DNA of 35,868 bases, from NCBI GenBank assembly GCA_021847575.1, contig JAJZQO010000022.1, positions 1 to 35,868 on the forward strand, read 5' to 3'. Below are positions 27,553 to 35,371 of this stretch, one piece after another (the stretch's first letter is position 1; each line of letters begins with the position of its first letter). Below the pieces are notes generated by a model that worked only from the letters and a program-made list of their open reading frames with translations, was not told the origin of the DNA and searched no databases. The position numbers were made by a program, and so were the translations under genes. Origin of the DNA: Bacillota bacterium (lineage in GTDB: Bacteria > Bacillota > Sulfobacillia > JAJZYS01 > JAJYTV01).

Positions 27553-29553
27553 CTGGGCCAATACTCCGGCGCGGTCCTACTTGCGCTGTTCTGTGTTTCA
27601 TTGCTCGCATCTGTTCTGGGACTGCGCCACCAGAAAGGCCTTTTTTCGGTATTGCAACATGTCCTTGAAGTGCTGCAGGCCTGCCTCACCCTGTCGCTGG
27701 GGCTCCTCGGGCTGTTTGGTCCGGCCTTCTCCATGGTGCTCGTCGCGCTCTGGGGGCGGTGGCCGCTGGAGATCGGCATCGACCAGCTGTCCGGCTTCTT
27801 CCTGGCCGTCCTTGGCCTGGTGCAGTTGGCCACGGCCGTCTACGGCATCCGCTACACAGCGCACCTCGCCCGAGGGCAGCGAGTCCTCGTAGGCACACTC
27901 GTCCCGCAGTTCACGATCTCCATGGCCCTGGTGCTGGTCGCGCGCGACGCGGTCTCGTTCCTCATCGCGTGGGAGCTCATGTCCCTGACCTCGTTCGGGC
28001 TTGTCGTGGTGGAGCATCGCCGCGAGAAGGTGCGCAAGGCCAGCTTCCTCTACCTGGTCGCGACGCATGTCGGCGCACTCGCCCTGATCGGACTCTTTGC
28101 GGTGCTGGCGGCCCACGGACTCGGAACCACCTTCGCGGCCTACGCGCACGGCGTGCCGCTCCTGCCTACGGGGCTGCGCTCCTTCTTGCTCCTCGTCGGG
28201 ATCGTCGGGTTCGGCAGCAAGGCGGCGATCGTTCCGTTCCACGTCTGGCTGCCGCGCGCGCACCCGGTGGCGCCCAGCCACGTTTCCGCGCTGATGTCCG
28301 GCGTGATGATCAAGATCGCCATCTACGGCCTTGTGCGCCTCGTCTTCGGCTGGCTGGGAACAGGGCCGCTCTGGTGGGCGATGCTGCTCATCGCGCTCGG
28401 CGTCGTCTCATCGCTTGTCGGCGTGCTGTATGCCCTGATGGAGCACAGCTTGAAGCGGCTGCTCGCGTACCACAGCATCGAGAACGTCGGCATCATCGTC
28501 GTCGGCCTCGGCGCCGCCGCACTGGCGCGCAGCCTGGGCGCGGGCCTCCTCTACGAATTCGCCTTTGCCGCCGCGCTCTTCCACGTGTTGAACCACGCGG
28601 TCTTCAAGTCCGGCCTGTTCCTTGCCGCCGGATCGGTGCGCGAAGCGTCCGGCACCGACGACCTCGAGCAGCTCGGCGGGCTCGCCAGGTCCATGCCCTG
28701 GACCACCGCAGCCTTCCTCGTTCTCTCCATGGCGATCGCCGGGCTGCCACCCTTCAACGGCTTCGCGAGCGAGTGGATGACGCTGCAGTCGCTGCTGCGG
28801 CTGGCGCATGACGCGGCACCGGCCGTCGTGGCCGTGGCCGCCCTCGCGGCACTCGGCCTTGCGCTGACGGGCGGCCTGGCCGGGGCCTGCTTCGTCAAGG
28901 CGAGCGGCGTCGGCTTTCTCGGCCCGCGGCGCAGGGCCGGACGAATTCCGCGCGAGGTGGCGTGGCCCATGCTCTTCGGTCCCCTTGGGCTCGCCGCACT
29001 CGCGCTGGGGCTCGGACTCGCGCCGGGCGCCATCGCCGCGCTCGGCATGCGCATCGCCGCAGGGCTTGCGCATCTCCTCCCCAGGGCCACGACCGCTCCC
29101 CTCGCCTTGGCCGCGCCCTGGACTCGACCCGACTGGCCCCTCTATCTCGTGCTCGGGGCGGGGGCGGCTGTCCTCGCTCTGGCCTTTGCCCTGCGGCGCA
29201 TGAGCCCCGCGGCCGTTGTCCGCCCGGCCTGGGGCTGCGGCAGCGAGGTTGGCGTGAAGAGCGCCTACACCGCCACGTCGTTCAGCAAGTCGATCCGCCA
29301 GATCTTCCAGGCGTTCTACCAACCGCGGCGTTCCCTCGTGCGCGTCGAGACGAGCCTCCCCTACCTGCCGGCCGATGTTCGCTACGAGAGCCGGGTCCAC
29401 CACTTCATCGACCAGCGGCTCTACCTCCCCGCGCAGCGCGGTGGGCTGCGGTCGGCCAGGTTTCTGCGCCGCCTGCAGTCCGGGTCGCTGCGCCAGTACA
29501 TCGGCTACCTACTCTTCACGCTGCTGCTCATGCTGGTCGCTGTCGGACGCTGA
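27553..29553 (+). CDS. hyfB: Hydrogenase-4 component B-like membrane subunit (NuoL/antiporter type)
   Basis: This is one of two antiporter-like proton-channel subunits of a group-4 hydrogenase/complex-I-like enzyme. It has more than 14 hydrophobic helices. The conserved glutamate of helix 5 is in SFLIAWELMSL, and the lysine/histidine helix is GFGSKAAIVPFHVWLPRAHP, followed by SGVMIKIAIYG and a further lysine in NHAVFKSGLF. A C-terminal tail of about 130 residues matches HyfB/HycC rather than NuoL. The TTG at 27601 has no ribosome binding site and would cut the first helix (GAVLLALFCVSLLASVLGL). The frame opens upstream, and CTG 27553, ten bases after GGGAG, gives a 666-residue product. The start is the least certain part. 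Confidence 0.9.
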   Translation: MGQYSGAVLLALFCVSLLASVLGLRHQKGLFSVLQHVLEVLQACLTLSLGLLGLFGPAFSMVLVALWGRWPLEIGIDQLSGFFLAVLGLVQLATAVYGIRYTAHLARGQRVLVGTLVPQFTISMALVLVARDAVSFLIAWELMSLTSFGLVVVEHRREKVRKASFLYLVATHVGALALIGLFAVLAAHGLGTTFAAYAHGVPLLPTGLRSFLLLVGIVGFGSKAAIVPFHVWLPRAHPVAPSHVSALMSGVMIKIAIYGLVRLVFGWLGTGPLWWAMLLIALGVVSSLVGVLYALMEHSLKRLLAYHSIENVGIIVVGLGAAALARSLGAGLLYEFAFAAALFHVLNHAVFKSGLFLAAGSVREASGTDDLEQLGGLARSMPWTTAAFLVLSMAIAGLPPFNGFASEWMTLQSLLRLAHDAAPAVVAVAALAALGLALTGGLAGACFVKASGVGFLGPRRRAGRIPREVAWPMLFGPLGLAALALGLGLAPGAIAALGMRIAAGLAHLLPRATTAPLALAAPWTRPDWPLYLVLGAGAAVLALAFALRRMSPAAVVRPAWGCGSEVGVKSAYTATSFSKSIRQIFQAFYQPRRSLVRVETSLPYLPADVRYESRVHHFIDQRLYLPAQRGGLRSARFLRRLQSGSLRQYIGYLLFTLLLMLVAVGR

Positions 29554-29556
29554 TGC

Positions 29557-29565
29557 GGGGGGGGG
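29557..29565 (+). repeat. G9 homopolymer in front of hyfC
   Basis: Nine consecutive G residues lie between the hyfB stop and the hyfC ATG at 29573. The tract can serve as the ribosome binding site. One extra G would put the ATG at 29553, which overlaps the hyfB stop as TGATG, in frame with hyfC. The tract length could therefore switch between starts, by slippage or because of an assembly error. Confidence 0.6.
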
Positions 29566-29572
29566 ATTGGTC

Positions 29573-30469
29573 ATGGGCTTCGTACTGCAGGTCAGCTTGC
29601 TCATCGCAATCGCGCCGCTCGGGCAGGGCATCGTCCAGTCGGTCAAGGCAAGAATGCAGGGTCGCCGGGGTCCTGTGCCCTGGCAGCCGTACGCTGTCGC
29701 GTTCAAGCTCCTGCGCCGGCAGGCCGTCTGGCCCCAGGGCGCCACAGCCGTGATGCGCTCAGCGCCGTGGCTGCAGTTCGCCGCCATCGCCGTGGCGTCG
29801 TTGTCGCTGCCTATCTTCTCCGCGGCGGGGGCGCCGGAGATTCTGCTGCCGCTCTTCGCGTTGGCGCTCGCGCGGTTCGCGCTGGGACTCGCGGCGCTCG
29901 ACACGGGAACACCCTTCGCTGGCCTCGGCAGCAGCCGCGAGATGACGGTCGGGGCACTTGTCGAGCCGGTGCTGCTCGCGAGCGTGCTGCCCTGGGTACT
30001 CGTCGCGGGCAGCACAGGATGGCCCGCGATGCTGCAGGCGTCCCTCGGCATGGGACTTTTCAGCGTTGTCCGCCTCGCCGCGTTCGCTGCCCTCTTCCTT
30101 GTGCTGGTGGCGGAAACGGGACGCCTGCCGGTCGACAATCCCGACACGCACCTTGAACTGACGATGATCCACGAGGCCATGCTGCTCGAGTACGCTGGAC
30201 CGCCGCTCGCCGTGATCCTTTGGGGTGCCTGGCTCAAGCAGATCTTCCTCGTCGCCCTGGTTGCGGCCCTCGTGCTTCCCTGGGGGATCGGAAGGCCCCT
30301 CGGCCTGCTCTGGGCCGCCGGCGAATGGCTGGCGCTGCTCGTGGCCCTGGGTGTCGCCGAGTCGCTGGCCGCGAAGATGCGCTATCTCCGCGTCCCGGCC
30401 TACCTCGCGACATCCTTCGCCCTCTCCCTGTCCGCACTGGCGCTGCAAGTCGCGGGGGCAGCGCGATGA
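29573..30469 (+). CDS. hyfC: Hydrogenase-4 component C-like membrane subunit (NuoH type)
   Basis: This 298-residue integral membrane protein is the NuoH/HycD homologue that connects the hydrogenase module to the proton channels. It has about eight helices. The key conserved features are KARMQGRRGP in the first loop (usually contacting the peripheral arm), the glutamate in ALVEPVLLAS, and the acidic loop AETGRLPVDNP followed by DTHLELTMIHEAMLLEY. These acidic residues are thought to link redox chemistry to proton movement. ATG 29573 is preceded by a G tract acting as ribosome binding site. The stop overlaps hyfE as ATGA. Confidence 0.95.
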   Translation: MGFVLQVSLLIAIAPLGQGIVQSVKARMQGRRGPVPWQPYAVAFKLLRRQAVWPQGATAVMRSAPWLQFAAIAVASLSLPIFSAAGAPEILLPLFALALARFALGLAALDTGTPFAGLGSSREMTVGALVEPVLLASVLPWVLVAGSTGWPAMLQASLGMGLFSVVRLAAFAALFLVLVAETGRLPVDNPDTHLELTMIHEAMLLEYAGPPLAVILWGAWLKQIFLVALVAALVLPWGIGRPLGLLWAAGEWLALLVALGVAESLAAKMRYLRVPAYLATSFALSLSALALQVAGAAR

Positions 30470-31095
30470 CCTGGACGAATGCGCTTGCGGACCTCCTCGT
30501 AGCCACGGCGGTGCTGCCCGTTCTTCTGCGGCAGATGCGTCCTGGCGTCTACGTGCTCGCCCTGCAGGGCCTCGTGCTGGCAGCGGTCGCGCTGGGTTTC
30601 AACCCGAATCCCGCAGGCATCCTCACCGCGAGCCTCGTTCTGCTCGCCAAGGTGATCGCCGTACCATGGCTCCTGCACCGCACAGCGACGCGCGCGGCGG
30701 CCTTCAACCTGGTCGAGAAGGTGACGCCTTTCACCTATCTCGGCGTGGTCGCCGTACTGCTGGCCGTGCGCCTCCTTTCGGTGCGCATCGCCCCCGCGGC
30801 CTTCGGACCGGGCGCGGCGCAGCTCGCCGCCGCGGCGCTTGCCGCGACGATGCTGGGCCTGCTCCTGGTTGCGACGCGCCGCCTACTCCCGAACCAGATG
30901 CTCGGCCTCGCCCTGACCGAGAACGGGCTCTACGCCGCAGGCGTGGCGCTCGCGCACAGCCTGCCGCTGCTGCTCGACCTCGGCGTGCTGCTCGACTTCC
31001 TGCTCGCCCTCGTGCTGCTCGCCTGGCTGTCGGGCCACATCCGCAACGCCTGGGGGCATGTGGACGCCGATCAACTCAACGGACTGCGAGGCTGA
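30466..31095 (+). CDS. hyfE: Hydrogenase-4 component E-like membrane subunit (NuoK-related)
   Basis: The 209-residue membrane protein has about six or seven hydrophobic helices (for example LADLLVATAVLPVLL, then GVYVLALQGLVLAAVALGF, and a C-terminal LLLDLGVLLDFLLALVLLAWL). It corresponds to HyfE, whose C-terminal half is related to NuoK; the acidic residue in ALTENGLYAAGVAL matches the conserved NuoK-type glutamate. Its ATG overlaps the hyfC stop as ATGA, and the next gene begins two bases after its own stop. From memory, its length is close to that of HycP (Rv0085) in the mycobacterial gene set. Confidence 0.9.
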   Translation: MTWTNALADLLVATAVLPVLLRQMRPGVYVLALQGLVLAAVALGFNPNPAGILTASLVLLAKVIAVPWLLHRTATRAAAFNLVEKVTPFTYLGVVAVLLAVRLLSVRIAPAAFGPGAAQLAAAALAATMLGLLLVATRRLLPNQMLGLALTENGLYAAGVALAHSLPLLLDLGVLLDFLLALVLLAWLSGHIRNAWGHVDADQLNGLRG

Positions 31096-31097
31096 CC

Positions 31098-32501
31098 ATG
31101 GCAGACATCTGGCTCCTGCTCGTGGCTCCTTGGATCGCGCCACTGCTCGTCGCGCACCCGGCCCTGCGGCGCCACGCGTGGCGGGTCTACGCCGCCGTCT
31201 CTGTCGCGGTGCTCGGTCTCTCCATCTTCGCCGCGGCGTTCTCGCCGGAGCTCACAGGGCTGGGGCGGCTGCTCGTGCCCCTCGTGGGGCTCGTCGGCAC
31301 CCTCACGGTGCTCGCCTCGCGCTGCCCGCTGCACGGCCTCGAGGATCCGCGCCAGCACCGCATCTACCTGCTCTGGCTCACCGCCTTCTGGTGGTCCCTG
31401 CTGCTCGTCGCGCTGAGCCGCAACCTCGGCCTCTCCTGGCTCGGCATCGAGCTGACCACGATCACGTCGGCGGTGCTGGTCGCGAATTCGCGCAAGCGCT
31501 CCGCCGTCGAGGCCGCGTGGAAGTACGTCATGCTCTGCTCGCTCGGACTCCTCGTGGCGCTCCTGGGGCTCCTCCTGATCTATGGCATGAACGCGCACGC
31601 CGGGCGCACGGCGCTCGCCGTGCTGGACTTCGGCGCACTGCAGGCGCACGCGCGGGGACTTGCCCCCGCCACGGTGCGCCTGGCTCTCATCTTCCTGACG
31701 GTCGGCCTCGGTACAAAGGTGGGGTTCGCGCCCCTGCACACCTGGCTGCCCGACGCGCACAGCGAGGCACCGGCACCGGTGAGCGGCCTGCTCTCCGGCG
31801 TGCTGCTCTCGCTCGCGCTCATCGTGCTGTGGCGCACGGACGTCGCCCTGGCCCCGGCCGCAGGCCAGGGCTTCGGCAACAACCTGCTGCTGGGGTTCGG
31901 TGTGCTCACCACGGTCGTCTCGACGCCCTTCCTCCTGGTCCAACTGGACCTCAAGCGCCTGCTCGCCTATTCGAGCATGGAGCAGATGGGCCTCATCGCC
32001 ATTGGCTTCGGCATCGGCAGCCGCCTCGCGATCACAGCGGCCCTGGCGCAGATCGTCATCCACGCGCTCGTCAAGTCGGGGCTCTTCTACGTCGCGGGCG
32101 ACATCCTGCAGGCGTACGGGGGCAAGAAGCTGCCGCGGTTTTCGGGCCTGATCGCATCGCAGCCGCGGCTCGGCTGGCTCTGGCTGCTCGGCGTGTTCAC
32201 GCTCGTCGGCCTGCCGCCGCTGCCGATGTTCCCGACGGAGCTCGCCATCCTTTTCGCGCTCTTCTCCCGCTCCGCCCTGCTCGGCTGGATCGTCCTCTTC
32301 GCCCTCGGCGCGATCTTCGTCGGGCTCGCCCACTATGTCGTCGAGTCCGCGCTCGGCGAGGGGCGGCCCGTCCGCGCCCGCCACGGGCCCGGGCGCAGCT
32401 GGGTCGGCGCGCTGCTCGGCTTCGCCGTCGCCCTGCCGCTCGGCTGGCTCCTGCCGACGGCCCTCCTGCAGAGCCTTTCGCCATTCCTGACGGGGAGGTG
32501 A
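31098..32501 (+). CDS. hyfF: Hydrogenase-4 component F-like membrane subunit (NuoN/NuoL antiporter type)
   Basis: This second antiporter-like proton channel has 467 residues. The conserved helix-5 glutamate is in LGIELTTITSA, the lysine/histidine helix is GLGTKVGFAPLHTWLPDAHSE, and the C-terminal channel lysine is in IHALVKSGLFYVAGD. HyfF-type proteins lack the long lateral helix of NuoL, and none is seen. The ATG at 31098 follows the hyfE stop by two bases, with GCGAGG upstream. With HyfB it gives the complex two complete proton paths, so energy conservation is likely if the hydrogenase module is active. Confidence 0.95.
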   Translation: MADIWLLLVAPWIAPLLVAHPALRRHAWRVYAAVSVAVLGLSIFAAAFSPELTGLGRLLVPLVGLVGTLTVLASRCPLHGLEDPRQHRIYLLWLTAFWWSLLLVALSRNLGLSWLGIELTTITSAVLVANSRKRSAVEAAWKYVMLCSLGLLVALLGLLLIYGMNAHAGRTALAVLDFGALQAHARGLAPATVRLALIFLTVGLGTKVGFAPLHTWLPDAHSEAPAPVSGLLSGVLLSLALIVLWRTDVALAPAAGQGFGNNLLLGFGVLTTVVSTPFLLVQLDLKRLLAYSSMEQMGLIAIGFGIGSRLAITAALAQIVIHALVKSGLFYVAGDILQAYGGKKLPRFSGLIASQPRLGWLWLLGVFTLVGLPPLPMFPTELAILFALFSRSALLGWIVLFALGAIFVGLAHYVVESALGEGRPVRARHGPGRSWVGALLGFAVALPLGWLLPTALLQSLSPFLTGR

Positions 32502-32505
32502 CCCG

Positions 32506-33966
32506 GTGAGAGCGATCACATGGCGGACGGTTCCGCTCGCGCAGCGCTCCGCGGCCATAGGCGAACTTCTCGCGCAGGGCAGCGCATTTCACATGTGCTT
32601 TGCGGAGGATGCGGGCGCAGGGATCGAACTTGCCTATCTGTTCTCCGGCCGGGACGGCGGGCTCTGCGGTCTGCGTTCGCCGCTGGCGGGGGCCCTAGAG
32701 GCGTCGACGCTCGTCGACGACCTCCCGGCGCTGCACTGGGATGAACGCGAGATCCAGGACATGTTCGGCGTGCGCCTGAGGGGTCACCCCGATCCGCGGC
32801 CGCTGCTCCTGCCCGACAGCTACGCTGGGGCGCCGCCGCTCGCCCCCCAGGCCCCCGTGGCCGCGCGGGAGCCGTGGCGGGGCCACAGCCTGCACCAGCA
32901 CGGTACCGTCCAGGTGCCTGTCGGCCCGGTGCACGCCGGCATCATCGAATCCGGCCACTTCCTGTTCACAACGATGGGAGAGACGATCCTCCAGCTCGAT
33001 GCGCGCCTCTTCTGGAAGCATCGCGGCGTAGAGGCGAACATTGCGGGCCGCGGCATCCCTGAGGCGATCCGCGTTGTCGAGCGCACCTGCGGCAGCTGCA
33101 GCGCATCGCACCAGGAGGCGTTCGCGGAGGCTGTCGAGGCGATCGCCGGCGCCGAGGTGCCAGCGGGGACGCGGGCCTGGCGCACGGCCATCCTCGAACT
33201 GGAGCGGATCTACAACCACCTGAACGACCTCGGGCAGCTCGCGACCGGCGTCGCGCTGCACGTCCTTGCGCAGCAGGGCCTGCGGCTCAAGGAGCGTGCC
33301 CTGCGCCTGCAGGAGGAGGCATTCGGCCACCGCTACCTGTTCGGCGCGATCCGGCCGGGCCAGGTGCGCGCGCCCAAGGACCTCGCGCGGCTACTGGCGG
33401 GCCTGCGCCGCCTGCACGCCGACAGTGCCGGCTGGGCGGACCGCCTGTTCGCCAACGCGGGCTTTCGCGACCGCCTCGCAGGCACCGGGCAGGTGCCGAG
33501 GGAGGTGGCCCTGTCGCTGGGTGCGGTCGGGCCGGCGGCCCGCGCGAGCGGCATCGCGAGCGACGTGCGCGCCGACCTGCCATACGCCATGTACCACCAG
33601 CTGGCGATCGTGCCCGAGACTGCGAGCGGCGGCGACGCGCTCGCCCGCGCGGAGGTCCGTCGCCGCGAGCTGCTCGCCGCCTTCGACATCGCGGTCGCCA
33701 TGCTGGAGAGTGGCAGCCGGGAGTCGTCGCCGCAAGGACTCGACGCGGCGCTGTCCGGTGCCGCGGCTGCCCTCGTCGAATCGCCGCGCGGCGCAGATGG
33801 CCAGTTCCTGCGGCTGCGCCAAGGCAAGGTGCAGCGCTGGCATCTGCGCTCGGCGTCCTTCGCCAACTGGCCGCTGATCATGGTCGCGTCAGCCGACAAT
33901 CCGATCGGGGACTTCCCGCTGATCAACAAGAGCTTCGAGCTCTGCTACGCATGCTGCGATCGCTAG
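32506..33966 (+). CDS. hyfG: Group-4 [NiFe]-hydrogenase-type large subunit with fused NuoC-like domain (HyfG/HycE type)
   Basis: This 486-residue protein fuses a NuoC-like domain (1-110, with HWDEREIQDMFGV and GHPDPRPLLLPD) to a NuoD/[NiFe] large-subunit domain. The N-terminal nickel motif is ERTCGSCSASH (C195, C198, H202), and the C-terminal one is FELCYACCDR (C480, C483), so all four nickel ligands are present. Unusual points: the chain ends right at the C-terminal motif, with no peptide for a maturation protease; the usual D-P before the cysteine pair is E-L; and the usual EPGHFR is ESGHFL. The GTG at 32506 has GGGGAGG seven bases upstream and follows the hyfF stop by four bases. Whether it makes H2, or is a hydrogenase-related complex, is open. 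Confidence 0.9.
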   Translation: MRAITWRTVPLAQRSAAIGELLAQGSAFHMCFAEDAGAGIELAYLFSGRDGGLCGLRSPLAGALEASTLVDDLPALHWDEREIQDMFGVRLRGHPDPRPLLLPDSYAGAPPLAPQAPVAAREPWRGHSLHQHGTVQVPVGPVHAGIIESGHFLFTTMGETILQLDARLFWKHRGVEANIAGRGIPEAIRVVERTCGSCSASHQEAFAEAVEAIAGAEVPAGTRAWRTAILELERIYNHLNDLGQLATGVALHVLAQQGLRLKERALRLQEEAFGHRYLFGAIRPGQVRAPKDLARLLAGLRRLHADSAGWADRLFANAGFRDRLAGTGQVPREVALSLGAVGPAARASGIASDVRADLPYAMYHQLAIVPETASGGDALARAEVRRRELLAAFDIAVAMLESGSRESSPQGLDAALSGAAAALVESPRGADGQFLRLRQGKVQRWHLRSASFANWPLIMVASADNPIGDFPLINKSFELCYACCDR

Positions 33967-33982
33967 GCGAGGAGGCGAAGCC

Positions 33983-34426
33983 TTGGCGCACAAGGCGTTT
34001 CTGATCGGCCGTTCACTCGCGTTGCGGCTGGTCGACTGCGGCAGTTGCAATGCGTGCGAATCCGAGCTTGCCATGCTGTTCGGGCCCGACTTCGACGCTC
34101 AGCGCTTCGGGATCGAGATGGTGCCGAGCCCGCGCCACGCAGATGGACTGATCGTGACCGGTCCGGGCACGAGCCAGATGACGGATGCGCTTGCGCGCAC
34201 CGCCGAGGCCGTCGGTGCGCCGCGGGTCGTCGTTGCGCTCGGCGACTGCGCGATCTCCGGCCATGTACACCGCGATGGTTACGCGGCCAAATGCGGCGTC
34301 GCCGCGTCGCTCGAAGCGGACTTGCAAATTCCCGGCTGTCCCCCTGCGCCCGGCGAGATCCTCGGCGCGCTGCGTCGACTGATGCGCAAGGGGGCGACAG
34401 GGCAAGGTCTTGCGGCGTCCGATTGA
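33983..34426 (+). CDS. hyfI: Hydrogenase small subunit, NuoB-like (HyfI/HycG type)
   Basis: The 147-residue protein carries one [4Fe-4S] cluster next to the active-site subunit. Ligand cysteines are in DCGSCNACESEL (C22 and C25, with an extra C19), GDCAISG (C89) and the PGCPP motif (C119), exactly the NuoB/HycG pattern. The TTG at 33983 has GAGGAGG upstream, 16 bases after hyfG. It is the last gene of the operon and is followed by a strong terminator. The protein is short, with no extra clusters, and no ferredoxin-like subunit (HyfH/NuoI) is encoded beside it. Confidence 0.93.
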   Translation: MAHKAFLIGRSLALRLVDCGSCNACESELAMLFGPDFDAQRFGIEMVPSPRHADGLIVTGPGTSQMTDALARTAEAVGAPRVVVALGDCAISGHVHRDGYAAKCGVAASLEADLQIPGCPPAPGEILGALRRLMRKGATGQGLAASD

Positions 34427-34520
34427 TCAGGCTGCGCAGGGACTGCCTGGTGCGCGCCTGGCCGCGGCCCCGCCGGCGTACCGCAATTGGGCGGGATCGC
34501 GTTGCCGGGGCTCGAGCAGC

Positions 34521-34553
34521 GAGGGGCGTCCGGCCGCAAGCCGGACACCCCTC
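34521..34553 (+). terminator. Rho-independent terminator of the hyf operon
   Basis: GAGGGG-C-GTCCGGC (34521-34534) and GCCGGAC-A-CCCCTC (34540-34553) form a 14-bp stem with one C/A mismatch and a CGCAA loop. CTTCATTT follows. It lies 94 bases after the last hydrogenase gene and is the strongest terminator in the window. Confidence 0.85.
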
Positions 34554-34764
34554 CTTCATTTGCCTCGCCTGCTCCGCCACCGCCGGAGTGCCGACGTCGT
34601 CCCCGCCGCGGTTGTCGCGCTCCTCGCCCTGCCGCTCCGCACAAATCCCCGGGCCCCGCGCCTGAAGGAGCGGGCGAAGCTTGTTCGGGATGCCCGCTGC
34701 GCCGCTGCCCGTACCCACCCGAGTTCCCCTGCGGAGGCATGCTGACCCGCGGGCACGGGCGCAT
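34554..34764. other. Non-coding stretch without recognised feature
   Basis: The whole gap between hyfI (34426) and tpx (34788) is about 360 bases. It holds the two hairpins listed at its ends, and between them GC-rich sequence without a convincing reading frame, ribosome binding site, tRNA or known small-RNA motif. Frames that cross it have no family resemblance. Confidence 0.5.
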
Positions 34765-34785
34765 GATCCGGCTGTTTCCCGGATC
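34765..34785 (-). terminator. Small hairpin downstream of tpx
   Basis: GATCCGG (34765-34771) and CCGGATC (34779-34785) form a perfect 7-bp stem with a 7-base loop, two bases past the tpx stop on the minus strand. No T run follows, so it may be a weak terminator or an RNA end stabiliser. Confidence 0.5.
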
Positions 34786-34787
34786 GC

Positions 34788-35306
34788 CTAGAGCAGGCCG
34801 CGTACCGCGGTAAGGGCCGCGTGGTAGTCCGGCAGGTCCGTGAACTCGGGCACGTACTGCGCGTGGCGCAGCGTACCCTCGGCGTCAATGACGAAGACGG
34901 AGCGGCAGAGCAGCCCCAGCTCCGCGATATGCACGCCGTAGGCGTCGCCGAAACTCCCATCGAGGATGTCCGACAGCACGGTCATGTTCTGGGCGTCGGC
35001 CGCGCCGCACCAGCGCCCCTGCGCGAACGGCGTGTCGCGGCTGATGGTGTAGACGGCGACCTTGTCGCCGAACCCGCCCGCCTCCGCGTTGAAGCGGCGC
35101 GCCTGCAAGTCGCAGACGGGCGTGTCGAGCGAGGGCACCACGGAGAGGATGCGCACCTTGCCTGGCGTGTCCTTGAGACCCACGGTCGCCAGCGAACGGT
35201 CGATGAGCTGGAAGTCGGGCGCCGCGTCTCCGGCCTCGAGACGTGGTCCGACCAAGGTGAGCGGGTTGCCCTTGAACGTGTGCTCGCCCTTGCGTACGAT
35301 GGCCAA
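34788..35306 (-). CDS. tpx: Thiol peroxidase Tpx (atypical 2-Cys peroxiredoxin)
   Basis: Tpx reduces H2O2 and alkyl hydroperoxides using thioredoxin. The 172-residue protein has the peroxidatic cysteine in PSLDTPVCDLQ (C65) and the resolving cysteine in FAQGRWCGA (C100), the spacing typical of Tpx. Other family features are FKGNPLTLVG near the start and SRDTPFAQ. The TTG start at 35306 has GAGGAGGG upstream. It is divergent from the glutaredoxin-like gene, with 65 bases between the starts, so the two may share a control region for oxidative stress. Confidence 0.95.
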   Translation of the reverse strand: MAIVRKGEHTFKGNPLTLVGPRLEAGDAAPDFQLIDRSLATVGLKDTPGKVRILSVVPSLDTPVCDLQARRFNAEAGGFGDKVAVYTISRDTPFAQGRWCGAADAQNMTVLSDILDGSFGDAYGVHIAELGLLCRSVFVIDAEGTLRHAQYVPEFTDLPDYHAALTAVRGLL

Positions 35307-35371
35307 GCGATCCCTCCTCGACCGAATATGGTGCGGGGCTCCGCTGCCCTGCCTGAACCGGAGGTGCCGGA

